Source: Lachnospiraceae bacterium
GTDB taxonomy: Bacteria; Bacillota; Clostridia; Lachnospirales; Lachnospiraceae
NCBI GenBank assembly: GCA_024688505.1
Contig: JAILDZ010000139.1
Coordinates: forward strand, 1-52,138
Length of the DNA stretch: 52,138 nucleotides
Direction: 5' to 3'
In this document: positions 1-7,638 of the stretch, piece after piece
How the letters are laid out: each line of letters starts with the position of its first letter
Position numbering within the stretch: the first letter of the stretch is position 1
Translations under genes and position numbers: made by a program
The notes under the pieces: generated by a model
Database searches by the model: none
Told to the model about the DNA's origin: nothing
The model's input: the letters and a program-made list of their open reading frames with translations, nothing else

Positions 1-1
1 G

Positions 2-889
2 GTATGGGGCATCCAGCTCTTTGTTTTTGGTCTGTTCAAGAAAGCCATCATTGCAGATAACTTTTCCAGAGTGGTGGACGCCGGATTCGGAAGTTTCGAT
101 TCCATGACATCCGGAGACATAATCTGCGTGATGCTCTGCTACACTTTCCAGATATACTTTGACTTCAGCGGATACAGTGATATGGCTACAGGTATTTGCC
201 GCATGATGAATATCGAACTTCCCATGAACTTCGATTCACCGTATAAATCCGTATCCATCAGGGATTTCTGGAAGAGGTGGCATCTCACCCTCACCCGTTT
301 CCTCACGAAGTATGTGTATTTCCCTCTGGGAGGGAGCAGGAACGGCACTGTCCGCACATGCATAAACGTGATGATAGTATTTGCATTAAGCGGTCTATGG
401 CATGGCGCCAACTGGACCTTCATCCTCTGGGGACTTATAAACGGTGCTCTTTCCGTACTGGAAAGACTACTGGAGAAGTACTATAACCGTCTCAGCACCG
501 GACTGCAGTGGATGTACAGTTTCACCACGGTAAATATCCTCTGGTTCCTCTTCAGGTCAGACAGCATCACCATGTGGGCCAGGGGTATGGGGCATCTCCT
601 TAAGTTTGAAAACATGAATGTATCGGACTTCATTATAGATGCCTTCTATGTGAAGGAAAATGATTTCATCTACACCATTCTGGGACTCGGAAATGTGTAC
701 CAGAACGTGCATGGATTCACCATGATCACATCCATACTCATCGCACTTATCATATGCCTCGGCTTTGAGAATAATTACAGAAGGCAGTGGAAGAGCAGTG
801 TGGTGACCATGATCGTGACGCCGTTCATGCTTCTTTGGAGCCTGCTTTCATTAAGCTCGGAAGCGGTGTTTATCTATTTTAATTTTTAG
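2..889 (+). CDS. MBOAT family O-acyltransferase (5' truncated by window edge)
   Basis: This is the C-terminal part of a multi-pass membrane O-acyltransferase of the MBOAT (AlgI/DltB-like) superfamily, which moves acyl groups across the membrane onto extracytoplasmic polysaccharides or teichoic acids. The frame is open from base 2, and the first residues read GLFKKAIIADNFSR, a typical MBOAT loop. Also visible are the FDFSGYSDMATG segment, the FWKRWHLTLTRFL stretch, and LWHGANWTF with the presumed catalytic His at 401-403, followed by several hydrophobic helices. A GTG at 71 is only an internal codon. The next gene, 21 bases downstream, encodes an SGNH-like exported protein, the usual partner of such transferases. 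The acceptor polymer cannot be told from sequence. Confidence in the family is high. Confidence 0.93.
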   Translation, partial: VWGIQLFVFGLFKKAIIADNFSRVVDAGFGSFDSMTSGDIICVMLCYTFQIYFDFSGYSDMATGICRMMNIELPMNFDSPYKSVSIRDFWKRWHLTLTRFLTKYVYFPLGGSRNGTVRTCINVMIVFALSGLWHGANWTFILWGLINGALSVLERLLEKYYNRLSTGLQWMYSFTTVNILWFLFRSDSITMWARGMGHLLKFENMNVSDFIIDAFYVKENDFIYTILGLGNVYQNVHGFTMITSILIALIICLGFENNYRRQWKSSVVTMIVTPFMLLWSLLSLSSEAVFIYFNF

Positions 890-910
890 GGTGGGAAAAG
901 AGAAACGTTT

Positions 911-2035
911 ATGAGCAGATTAAAGATAGATCCGAAAAAATGGATAGCAGGTTTTCTCATTATATCCCTTCTTCTTATTGCAGCAGTATCCGCAATGGTG
1001 ATAATCTTAGATCCCTATTTTCATTACCATGCTCCGCTTCCGGGATATGTGTATCTTATAAATAATGAGAGGAGCCAGAATGACGGCATCATAAAGCATT
1101 TCGATTATGACGGCATCATCACGGGCACATCCATGGCTCAGAATTTTAAGGCATCACAGGCGGAGGAACTCTTTGGAGGAAAGTTTGCCAAGATCACATC
1201 CTCCGGAGGCACATATAAAGAAGTGAATGATATGATCGATCTGGCACTTCAGGTGAATCCGGGAGTGAAGACTGTGATACGTTCCATAGATCCGGGATTC
1301 TTCTTTTTTGACAAGGATGAGATGAGAGAGGATATGGGCACATATCCCACGTATCTGTATAATAAGAACCCCTTTGATGATCTGTATTATATCTTAAACA
1401 GAGATACGGTATTCGGAGCCTGCATCCCTATGATCCGGTCAAAACTCATGGGGATAGACGGATTTGTTACAGACTTTGATGAAGCCGGGAACTGGATGCA
1501 TTTCGGGTTCACCTTCGGACGACAGACTGTGATGGAGCCCTTCGGGGGCTTTCCGGATCCGGTGGGTGAGAGGCCTTTCACCGAAGAAGAAAGAGAGACA
1601 TTAAAGGCCAGTGTGGAAGATAATATTCTAAGGACCGCTCTGGCACATCCGGACACGGACTTCTATTATTTTATCCCGCCATACAGCGTGGCCTGGTGGA
1701 GCCTGGTGTGGACAGGCCCCTATAATGAGCCGGAGAAATACCAGGGAGGAGAGCTGAACCGGGAGATAGAGGCGGAGAAACTGGTGATAGAAACCCTGCT
1801 TCAGGCACCGAACATTCATCTCTATTCATGGAATGATAACTTTGAGCTGACCACAAACCTGGATAATTATAAAGACACCGTTCATTACGGAGACTGGATC
1901 AGCGACGAGATCATGGACTGGATGAAAGAAGGAAAAGGCCTTCTCACAAAGGATAACTATATGGATTACCTCGCGAGGGAAAAGGACTTCTACAGCACCT
2001 TCGACTATAACTCCCTTCTCTATGCAGATTATTGA
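911..2035 (+). CDS. Membrane-anchored SGNH-hydrolase-like protein, MBOAT partner
   Basis: A 374-aa protein with an N-terminal membrane segment (about residues 13-33, poly Ile/Leu) and a large extracytoplasmic domain. It carries a GTSM motif (Ser74) that fits the nucleophile block of SGNH/GDSL hydrolases, and a DTVH motif (Asp322, His325) that fits the catalytic Asp-x-x-His block, so a complete triad is plausible. Proteins of this kind are encoded beside MBOAT transferases and complete acyl transfer to the exported polymer (compare DltD and AlgX/AlgJ). The gene follows the MBOAT gene by 21 bases and is probably co-transcribed. The SD is weak. The TGA stop lies inside a TTGACG hexamer that looks like the -35 box of the next transcription unit. 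The substrate is unknown. Confidence 0.8.
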   Translation: MSRLKIDPKKWIAGFLIISLLLIAAVSAMVIILDPYFHYHAPLPGYVYLINNERSQNDGIIKHFDYDGIITGTSMAQNFKASQAEELFGGKFAKITSSGGTYKEVNDMIDLALQVNPGVKTVIRSIDPGFFFFDKDEMREDMGTYPTYLYNKNPFDDLYYILNRDTVFGACIPMIRSKLMGIDGFVTDFDEAGNWMHFGFTFGRQTVMEPFGGFPDPVGERPFTEEERETLKASVEDNILRTALAHPDTDFYYFIPPYSVAWWSLVWTGPYNEPEKYQGGELNREIEAEKLVIETLLQAPNIHLYSWNDNFELTTNLDNYKDTVHYGDWISDEIMDWMKEGKGLLTKDNYMDYLAREKDFYSTFDYNSLLYADY

Positions 2036-2061
2036 CGGGAAAAGAATATAAATGCTATAGT
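2032..2061 (+). promoter_or_regulatory. Sigma-A-type promoter for the coiled-coil protein/pyrophosphatase pair
   Basis: TTGACG (2032-2037) and TATAGT (2056-2061) are separated by 18 bases, with a TGC triplet just before the -10 hexamer (extended -10). The -35 box includes the TGA stop codon of the preceding gene. It lies 35 bases before the start of the next CDS. Confidence 0.65.
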
Positions 2062-2095
2062 AAACGATACAATACATTATCGAGGAGAAAGAATA

Positions 2096-2638
2096 ATGGA
2101 TAAAATTCAGAATACAATGGGTGAAGGAAGCATGGTTTCAGAGGAAGACCTGCTTAAACAGATAGACGAATTCAGAGAAAAAGCACTTAAGCTCCAGAGC
2201 ATGATATCCGACCAGGAGCAGCGAGCAAAGAATCTGGAAGATGAAGTGCGTGAAAAAGAACACACAAACACAGCGCTGGATGCAGAGCTTTTAAAGAAGC
2301 GTGAAGCAGCGGAAAGCATTGTGGGTGAAGTGAATGATAAAGTGGATAAGATCATGAACTCACTTTCCGAGGATGTGAAGGAAAGCGTGGGCACTCTGGG
2401 AGAAGATCTTAAGACCACGAAGAGTGAGATCACAGATAAGATCCATAATGAGAATGTGACAGTCTACAGGAATATCCAGGACCTGCTGAAGGAAATGGAT
2501 AAGAATGACGAATTGTCAAAAATGATAGAAAGCAGAGTCCATGGCATCCGTATACAGAATGTGGTGCTTATGATCTTTTCTATCCTTAATTTCGGTGTGG
2601 GGATCATCATTCTCCTTTTAACACTTGGTATTATATGA
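2096..2638 (+). CDS. Tail-anchored coiled-coil protein, unknown function
   Basis: A 180-aa protein I do not recognise. Residues 18-125 are strongly charged and heptad-like (Glu/Lys/Leu-rich), as expected for a long coiled coil. Residues from about 155 to the C-terminus form one hydrophobic segment ending in GIIILLLTLGII with almost no tail, so it is probably a C-tail-anchored inner-membrane protein with its coil in the cytoplasm. An SD (GAGGAG) precedes the ATG. The stop codon overlaps the start of the pyrophosphatase gene (ATGA), suggesting translational coupling. A role as a membrane scaffold for its neighbour is possible but unproven. Confidence 0.75.
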   Translation: MDKIQNTMGEGSMVSEEDLLKQIDEFREKALKLQSMISDQEQRAKNLEDEVREKEHTNTALDAELLKKREAAESIVGEVNDKVDKIMNSLSEDVKESVGTLGEDLKTTKSEITDKIHNENVTVYRNIQDLLKEMDKNDELSKMIESRVHGIRIQNVVLMIFSILNFGVGIIILLLTLGII

Positions 2639-4311
2639 GTAAAGCCGCTGCAGAAGAAAAACGGCCGGTATATGTTATCGGCCATAAGAATCCCGATACC
2701 GATTCGGTATGCGCAGCCATAGCATATGCTAATCTTAAGAATAAAACCGAAGATGGTCTTTTCCTGCCCAGAAAAGCGGGCTCTCTGAACGAAGAGACCA
2801 GATATGTCCTGAACAGATTCCATGTGGAAGAACCGAAAACCATGTCTCAGGTGGGCACCCAGATCAGCGATATAGCTTTTCGAAGGATCGAGGGTGTCAG
2901 TAGTCATTATTCCCTGAAAAAGGCATGGGAACTCATGAAATCCGAGGATTCCGTTACCCTTCCCATAGTGTCTCCAAACGGATGGCTGGAGGGAGTCATA
3001 GTAAACGGTGATATAGCCTATTCATATATAGATATCCTGGACAATACCATTCTGGGCAGAGCCCGCACGCAGTACAAAAACATCATAGAGACCCTTAAAG
3101 GAAATATGCTGACAGGAAATGAGCATGCGTATTTCATAAAAGGAAAAGTGGTGGTGGCTGCAGGAGACGACGAATCTCTTCGCAGAGAAATAGAAGAAAA
3201 TGATCTGGTGATACTGGGAAATATAAAAGAGAGACTGATGATAGCTCTTTCCGAGAATCCCAGCTGTATGATAGTCACGGATGTATCCACCTTGCCGGAT
3301 GATGTGATAGAAAAGGCAAAGAGCATAGACTGTGTGCTCATTGCCACTGAATATGACAGCTTCACCGCTGCCCGTCTCATTCATCAGAGTATACCCATCA
3401 AATATTTCATGACAAAGGAAAACCTCATCACATTTGAACTGGATGATTATATCGATGAGGTGCAGATGAGAATGGAAAAGATCAGGCACAGGGATTTCCC
3501 TGTACTTGATGAAAAGCAGCATTATGTGGGAATGTTCAGCCGCAGACACCTGCTTCATATGAGAAAGAAACAGGTGATCCTGGTGGATCATAATGAAAAG
3601 AGTCAGGCTGTGGACGGCATAGACGAGGCGGAGATCCTGGAGATAGTGGATCATCACAGACTGGGATCACTGGAGACCATACAGCCCATCATGTTCAGAA
3701 ACCAGCCCCTGGGATGCTGCAGCACCATCATCGCGAAGATGTATAAAGAGCGTGGGGTGGAGATAGATAAGACCATGGCGGGCTTAATGCTTTCCGCCAT
3801 CCTTTCCGACACGCTGATGTTCAGGTCACCCACATGCACGGAAGAGGACATAAAGGTGGCAAAGGAACTGTCTGCGATAGCGGAGACTGATTACCGGGAA
3901 CTGGCCATCAGCATGTTCGAAGCAGGATCTAATTTTAAAGACAGAAGCACGGAAGAGATATTCTATCAGGATTTTAAGACCTTTGACGCGGACGAAGTGT
4001 CCTTCGGCGTGGCACAGGTTTCCGCTATCAGCAGAAAACAGTTAAATTCCATAGAAGATAAGCTAAGAAAATATATGGACAAGGTGCGCCTTGATAAGAA
4101 CCTTGACATGATATTTGTGATGCTGACTGATATTTTAGAGCAGGGGTCCTATGTGCTGTACGGAGGAAATGAGGCAGAGAGCATTCTGTCCCTTTCATTC
4201 GGTGCAGAGAAGCTGCATGACAATATATGCGACCTGCCCGGAGTGGTCTCCAGAAAAAAACAGATGGTCCCGAAAGTTATCGAGGCCATCCAGCTTAAAA
4301 ACGATATGTGA
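2635..4311 (+). CDS. ppaC: Manganese-dependent inorganic pyrophosphatase with CBS/DRTGG regulatory insert
   Basis: A family II (DHH) pyrophosphatase that hydrolyses PPi to phosphate in the cytoplasm. At 558 aa it is much longer than the roughly 310-aa basic form, because a regulatory region is inserted in the DHH catalytic domain. The N-terminal metal site reads GHKNPDTDS (His17, Asp21, Asp23) and the DHH signature is Asp339-His340-His341. Between them lie about 230 residues with two CBS-like halves flanking a DRTGG-like segment (around residues 65-310), known in clostridial enzymes to bind adenine nucleotides such as AMP, ADP or Ap4A. The C-terminal DHHA2 part includes SRKKQMVPK. The start codon overlaps the previous stop. 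It converges with the - strand DUF4364 gene with only 14 bases between, and I see no terminator there. Confidence 0.94.
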   Translation: MSKAAAEEKRPVYVIGHKNPDTDSVCAAIAYANLKNKTEDGLFLPRKAGSLNEETRYVLNRFHVEEPKTMSQVGTQISDIAFRRIEGVSSHYSLKKAWELMKSEDSVTLPIVSPNGWLEGVIVNGDIAYSYIDILDNTILGRARTQYKNIIETLKGNMLTGNEHAYFIKGKVVVAAGDDESLRREIEENDLVILGNIKERLMIALSENPSCMIVTDVSTLPDDVIEKAKSIDCVLIATEYDSFTAARLIHQSIPIKYFMTKENLITFELDDYIDEVQMRMEKIRHRDFPVLDEKQHYVGMFSRRHLLHMRKKQVILVDHNEKSQAVDGIDEAEILEIVDHHRLGSLETIQPIMFRNQPLGCCSTIIAKMYKERGVEIDKTMAGLMLSAILSDTLMFRSPTCTEEDIKVAKELSAIAETDYRELAISMFEAGSNFKDRSTEEIFYQDFKTFDADEVSFGVAQVSAISRKQLNSIEDKLRKYMDKVRLDKNLDMIFVMLTDILEQGSYVLYGGNEAESILSLSFGAEKLHDNICDLPGVVSRKKQMVPKVIEAIQLKNDM

Positions 4312-4325
4312 TTCTTAAGTGCAGT

Positions 4326-4838
4326 CTATTTCAGCATTTCTATCAGACTGAGATAGGTTTCTGTGTACCGCACTTTCCAGTTATAACATAATGCTTCGGC
4401 CTCGGCCTTGTCAGGCACATTTACAGTGAGAGATATGATCTCACGGTCTTCCTCTGTGGCTTTTAAGATCACGTCATATCCACCTGACGGAGCGGTGCGG
4501 TATCTGGATGTGACGGAGTTTTCTTTTTTCATCTGCCCGCCGTTATCCGAAAGATATGCTTTGATATCATCGCTGATGCCGGCAGTCAGTTTTTCCTTCA
4601 TGGATTCGTAAGCATTTTCACCGTCTTCCGACAGATGATATACAGTGGCGTTATGAGTCTTATCCTCACGGATGAGGCCGGAATCCAAAAGGTCTCCGAT
4701 GATGGCCTGAGCATGAAAATAATCCGTGAGATTATAGTCCAGGAAAAAATCCACCACCTGTCTGTTTTTCAGAGGCAGATCCGCTCTCTTTAAAAGAGAG
4801 AGGACTGTGACCTTATAAATGATATCTGTATCTGCCAT
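4326..4838 (-). CDS. DUF4364 family protein, probable winged-helix regulator
   Basis: A 170-aa protein matching what I know of DUF4364, common in Clostridia. The N-terminal about 80 residues (VLSLLKRADLPLKNRQV, then IIGDLLDSGLI and a VYHLSEDGE segment) look like a winged-helix DNA-binding fold of the PadR/MarR kind. The C-terminal part (about 95-170) is a small alpha/beta domain of unknown role. It lies 12 bases downstream of the malic enzyme gene on the same strand, with an AAAGGA SD, so the two are probably one transcript. No target is known. Confidence 0.85.
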   Translation of the reverse strand: MADTDIIYKVTVLSLLKRADLPLKNRQVVDFFLDYNLTDYFHAQAIIGDLLDSGLIREDKTHNATVYHLSEDGENAYESMKEKLTAGISDDIKAYLSDNGGQMKKENSVTSRYRTAPSGGYDVILKATEEDREIISLTVNVPDKAEAEALCYNWKVRYTETYLSLIEMLK

Positions 4839-4850
4839 GATCTGATCCTT

Positions 4851-6002
4851 TTATTTGATGTGCTTCATAACAGCTGCTGCCACAGTATCTGCCACCACAG
4901 GATTAAAGGCCTCCGGCATGATGAAGTCTTCGGAGAGCTCATCGTCTTTAACAAGAGAGGCAATGGCTTCTGCGGCTGCCAGCTTCATATCTTCTGTGAT
5001 CTGTGATGCGCGGCCCATAAGAGCGCCCTTGAATATTCCGGGGAAAGCTACCACGTTGTTTATCTGGTTCGGGAAATCGGACCTGCCGGTACCCACCACT
5101 TTAGCTCCCGCAGCCTTTGCCAGATCCGGCATGATCTCGGGAGTGGGGTTTGCCATGGCAAAGATGATGGGATCCTTTCTCATGGAGCGGACCATATCCT
5201 CTGTCACCATTCCGGGAGCCGATACGCCCACGAAGATGTCTGCTTCCTTCATGGCATCTTCAAGCTTTCCGGAAAGGTTCCTCACATTTGTGACCTTCAG
5301 TATCTCTTTTTTGGTATCGTTAAGATCGCTCCTGTCTTTGGAGATGATGCCCTTGCTGTCGCAAAGAGTGATATCCGGGAAACCATAGCGGAGTAGAAGC
5401 TTTGCGATGGCTATTCCTGCAGCACCTGCGCCGTTTACCACTATACGCATATCTTCCTTTTTCTTTCCCGTCACTTTAAGAGCGTTTATGGTGGCAGAAA
5501 GGACCACGATGGCAGTTCCGTGCTGGTCATCGTGGAACACAGGGATATTCAGCTCTTTTTTCAGTCTTTCTTCGATCTCGAAGCATCTGGGAGCGGATAT
5601 GTCTTCCAGGTTAATGCCTCCGAATGTGGGAGCCAGTGCCTTCACTATACGGATGATCTCTTCCGTGTCCTGGGTGTCAAGGCAGATGGGGAAAGCATTC
5701 ACATCACCGAACTCTTTGAAGAGCACGCACTTTCCTTCCATAACGGGCATGGCTGCTTCCGGTCCTATGTTTCCGAGACCGAGCACGGCGGATCCGTCTG
5801 AGACCACAGCCACAGTATTTGCCTTTAAAGTGTATTCATATACCTTTTCCTTATCCTCGGCTATCTCTCTGCAGGGGGCAGCCACACCGGGGGTATATGC
5901 TATGGCCAGATCTTCTCTGGTATTCACTTTTGCTTTGGCTTCGGTAGACAGTTTACCCTGCCATTCTTTATGCATTTTAAGCGCTTTTTCATCTGTGGTC
6001 AT
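4851..6002 (-). CDS. NAD(P)-dependent malic enzyme (oxaloacetate-decarboxylating)
   Basis: Catalyses oxidative decarboxylation of malate to pyruvate with reduction of NAD or NADP. At 383 aa it matches the short bacterial form. Visible are the N-terminal YTPGVAAPCREI segment with the catalytic Tyr36, the FKEFGDVNAFPICLDTQD malate/metal region, the HDDQHGTAIVVLSA motif, and the Rossmann nucleotide site GAGAAGIAIAKLL. The cofactor cannot be called safely from sequence. It is divergent from rho, the two promoters seeming to share their -35 region, and co-directional with the DUF4364 gene downstream. It could supply pyruvate and reducing power or help dispose of malate. Confidence 0.95.
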   Translation of the reverse strand: MTTDEKALKMHKEWQGKLSTEAKAKVNTREDLAIAYTPGVAAPCREIAEDKEKVYEYTLKANTVAVVSDGSAVLGLGNIGPEAAMPVMEGKCVLFKEFGDVNAFPICLDTQDTEEIIRIVKALAPTFGGINLEDISAPRCFEIEERLKKELNIPVFHDDQHGTAIVVLSATINALKVTGKKKEDMRIVVNGAGAAGIAIAKLLLRYGFPDITLCDSKGIISKDRSDLNDTKKEILKVTNVRNLSGKLEDAMKEADIFVGVSAPGMVTEDMVRSMRKDPIIFAMANPTPEIMPDLAKAAGAKVVGTGRSDFPNQINNVVAFPGIFKGALMGRASQITEDMKLAAAEAIASLVKDDELSEDFIMPEAFNPVVADTVAAAVMKHIK

Positions 6003-6060
6003 GTCAGTTTGATTCCTTTCTGTAGCACCGGGACTATTATCCGAATAAAAGTTTCAAGTT

Positions 6061-6089
6061 ATACTATCATAAGAAAAAAACCTTTTCAA
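6061..6089 (-). promoter_or_regulatory. Putative malic enzyme promoter
   Basis: Read on the - strand: TTGAAA (6084-6089), 17 bases, then TAGTAT (6061-6066). The -35 box occupies nearly the same bases as the rho -35 box on the + strand. The leader to the malic enzyme ATG is about 50 bases. Confidence 0.5.
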
Positions 6090-6111
6090 GAAAGCTGCTT
6101 TAGTGTATAAT
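6083..6111 (+). promoter_or_regulatory. Putative rho promoter
   Basis: TTTTCA (6083-6088), a 17-base spacer, and a perfect TATAAT (6106-6111). The transcript would have a leader of about 80 bases before the rho start, which could hold autoregulatory sites; I see no strong hairpin in it. Confidence 0.55.
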
Positions 6112-6197
6112 CCCTAGTAATTCAACTAATTCCGGTCGTTTCAGACAAGGATCCATAAGACTGTTTTATTTTTTACCAGAAAGGTGAGTGAATACAT

Positions 6198-7589
6198 TTG
6201 GAAAATATGAGAGCAAAATACGAAACTCTTTCAGCTTCGGTATTAAAGGACCTGGCTAAGGCACGTAAGATCAAAAACGTATCCAGGCTGAAAAAGGAAC
6301 AGCTCATTGAAGTGATGCTGAAGCAGGACGTGATAGATGAAGAAGAACGTCTGAAAGCCGAAGGAGCCGAGCCTGCACCGGAGGAGAAGAAAGAGGAGAC
6401 TGTGCAGACTGAAGCAAAGCCCCAGGCAGAGCAGCAGGAAGCAGCTGAAGAACCGGAGGATGATTCCAAAGTGTGCGAAGGCCTGCTGGAAGTCATGCCT
6501 GACGGATACGGGTTCATACGAAGTGCGGAGAATTATCTGCCGGGAGAAAACGACGTGTATGTTTCGCCTTCACAGATCAGGAAATTCAGTCTGAAGACCG
6601 GAGACATCATTTCCGGCCGCACCAGGAAGAATAATCCGAATGATAAATTCGGTGCACTGATAAGCATGGAGAAGCTTAACGGCATGGTACCGGAAACCGC
6701 CATGAGGCGAAGAAGCTTCGACAAGATGACGCCAATATTCCCGGATGAACGTATCAGGCTGGAGCGCCCGGGAGCCAGTGTAGCCATGCGTATCATGGAC
6801 ATCATGTCCCCCATAGGAAAGGGACAGAGAGGCATGATCGTATCCCAGCCCAAGGCAGGAAAGACCACTCTTCTTAAACAGGTGGCAAAGTCTGTGCTGA
6901 TAGCAAACCCGGAGATACATCTCATCATTCTGCTCATAGACGAGCGCCCCGAGGAAGTGACGGACATCAAAGAAGCCATACAGGGAGAGAATGTGGAAGT
7001 GGTATATTCCACATTTGACGAACTTCCGGAGCACCATAAGAGAGTGTCCGAAATGGTGATCGAACGTGCCAGAAGAATGGTGGAGTATCATAAGGATGTA
7101 GTGATACTTCTGGACTCCATCACAAGGCTTGCCAGAGCCTATAACCTGACGGTTCCGCCCAGTGGACGTACCCTGTCCGGCGGTCTGGATCCAGCGGCTC
7201 TTCACATGCCAAAGAGATTTTTCGGTGCTGCCAGAAACATGAGAGAAGGCGGATCACTCACTATCCTTGCCACAGCCCTGGTGGACACAGGATCAAAGAT
7301 GGATGATGTGGTATTCGAGGAATTTAAGGGAACTGGTAATATGGAACTGGTACTTGACCGGAAGCTTTCCGAGAAGAGAGTGTTCCCGGCCATAGACATG
7401 GCCAAGTCTTCCACCCGAAGAGAAGACCTGCTTCTTTCCAGAGAGGAAATGGCTGCCATGGAGATAGTACGCCGCGGGCTTCACGGCATGAGAAAAGAAG
7501 AAGCCACGGAAAATATCCTGAATCTGTTTTCGCAGACAAAGACAAATCAGGAATTCATAGAAAAGGTATTATCAAACAGAGTGATATAG
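6198..7589 (+). CDS. rho: Transcription termination factor Rho
   Basis: Hexameric RNA-dependent ATPase/translocase that ends transcription of untranslated RNA. Domains in order: Rho_N helical domain (about 10-45, [21 protein letters not shown]), an acidic Glu/Gln/Ala-rich linker (about 50-95), the cold-shock-like RNA-binding domain ([16 protein letters not shown]), and the RecA-type ATPase with Walker A QPKAGKTT near residue 218, [10 protein letters not shown], and the [26 protein letters not shown] region. The TTG at 6198 is preferred over the ATG at 6207 because AAAGGTGA (6179-6186) is then at proper distance. The disordered linker varies between lineages and has been linked to RNA affinity or phase separation in other bacteria. 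Confidence 0.97.
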   Translation: MENMRAKYETLSASVLKDLAKARKIKNVSRLKKEQLIEVMLKQDVIDEEERLKAEGAEPAPEEKKEETVQTEAKPQAEQQEAAEEPEDDSKVCEGLLEVMPDGYGFIRSAENYLPGENDVYVSPSQIRKFSLKTGDIISGRTRKNNPNDKFGALISMEKLNGMVPETAMRRRSFDKMTPIFPDERIRLERPGASVAMRIMDIMSPIGKGQRGMIVSQPKAGKTTLLKQVAKSVLIANPEIHLIILLIDERPEEVTDIKEAIQGENVEVVYSTFDELPEHHKRVSEMVIERARRMVEYHKDVVILLDSITRLARAYNLTVPPSGRTLSGGLDPAALHMPKRFFGAARNMREGGSLTILATALVDTGSKMDDVVFEEFKGTGNMELVLDRKLSEKRVFPAIDMAKSSTRREDLLLSREEMAAMEIVRRGLHGMRKEEATENILNLFSQTKTNQEFIEKVLSNRVI

Positions 7590-7638
7590 CATGATCGCAG
7601 AAGCTTTTAAGGAGGCTGAAGCCTGACAGTATGGCCTT

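Noticed and set aside
5407..6012. Long + strand ORF opposite the malic enzyme gene
   Set aside because: It is antisense to a clear enzyme gene, has no SD and no recognisable protein features; a reading-frame shadow.
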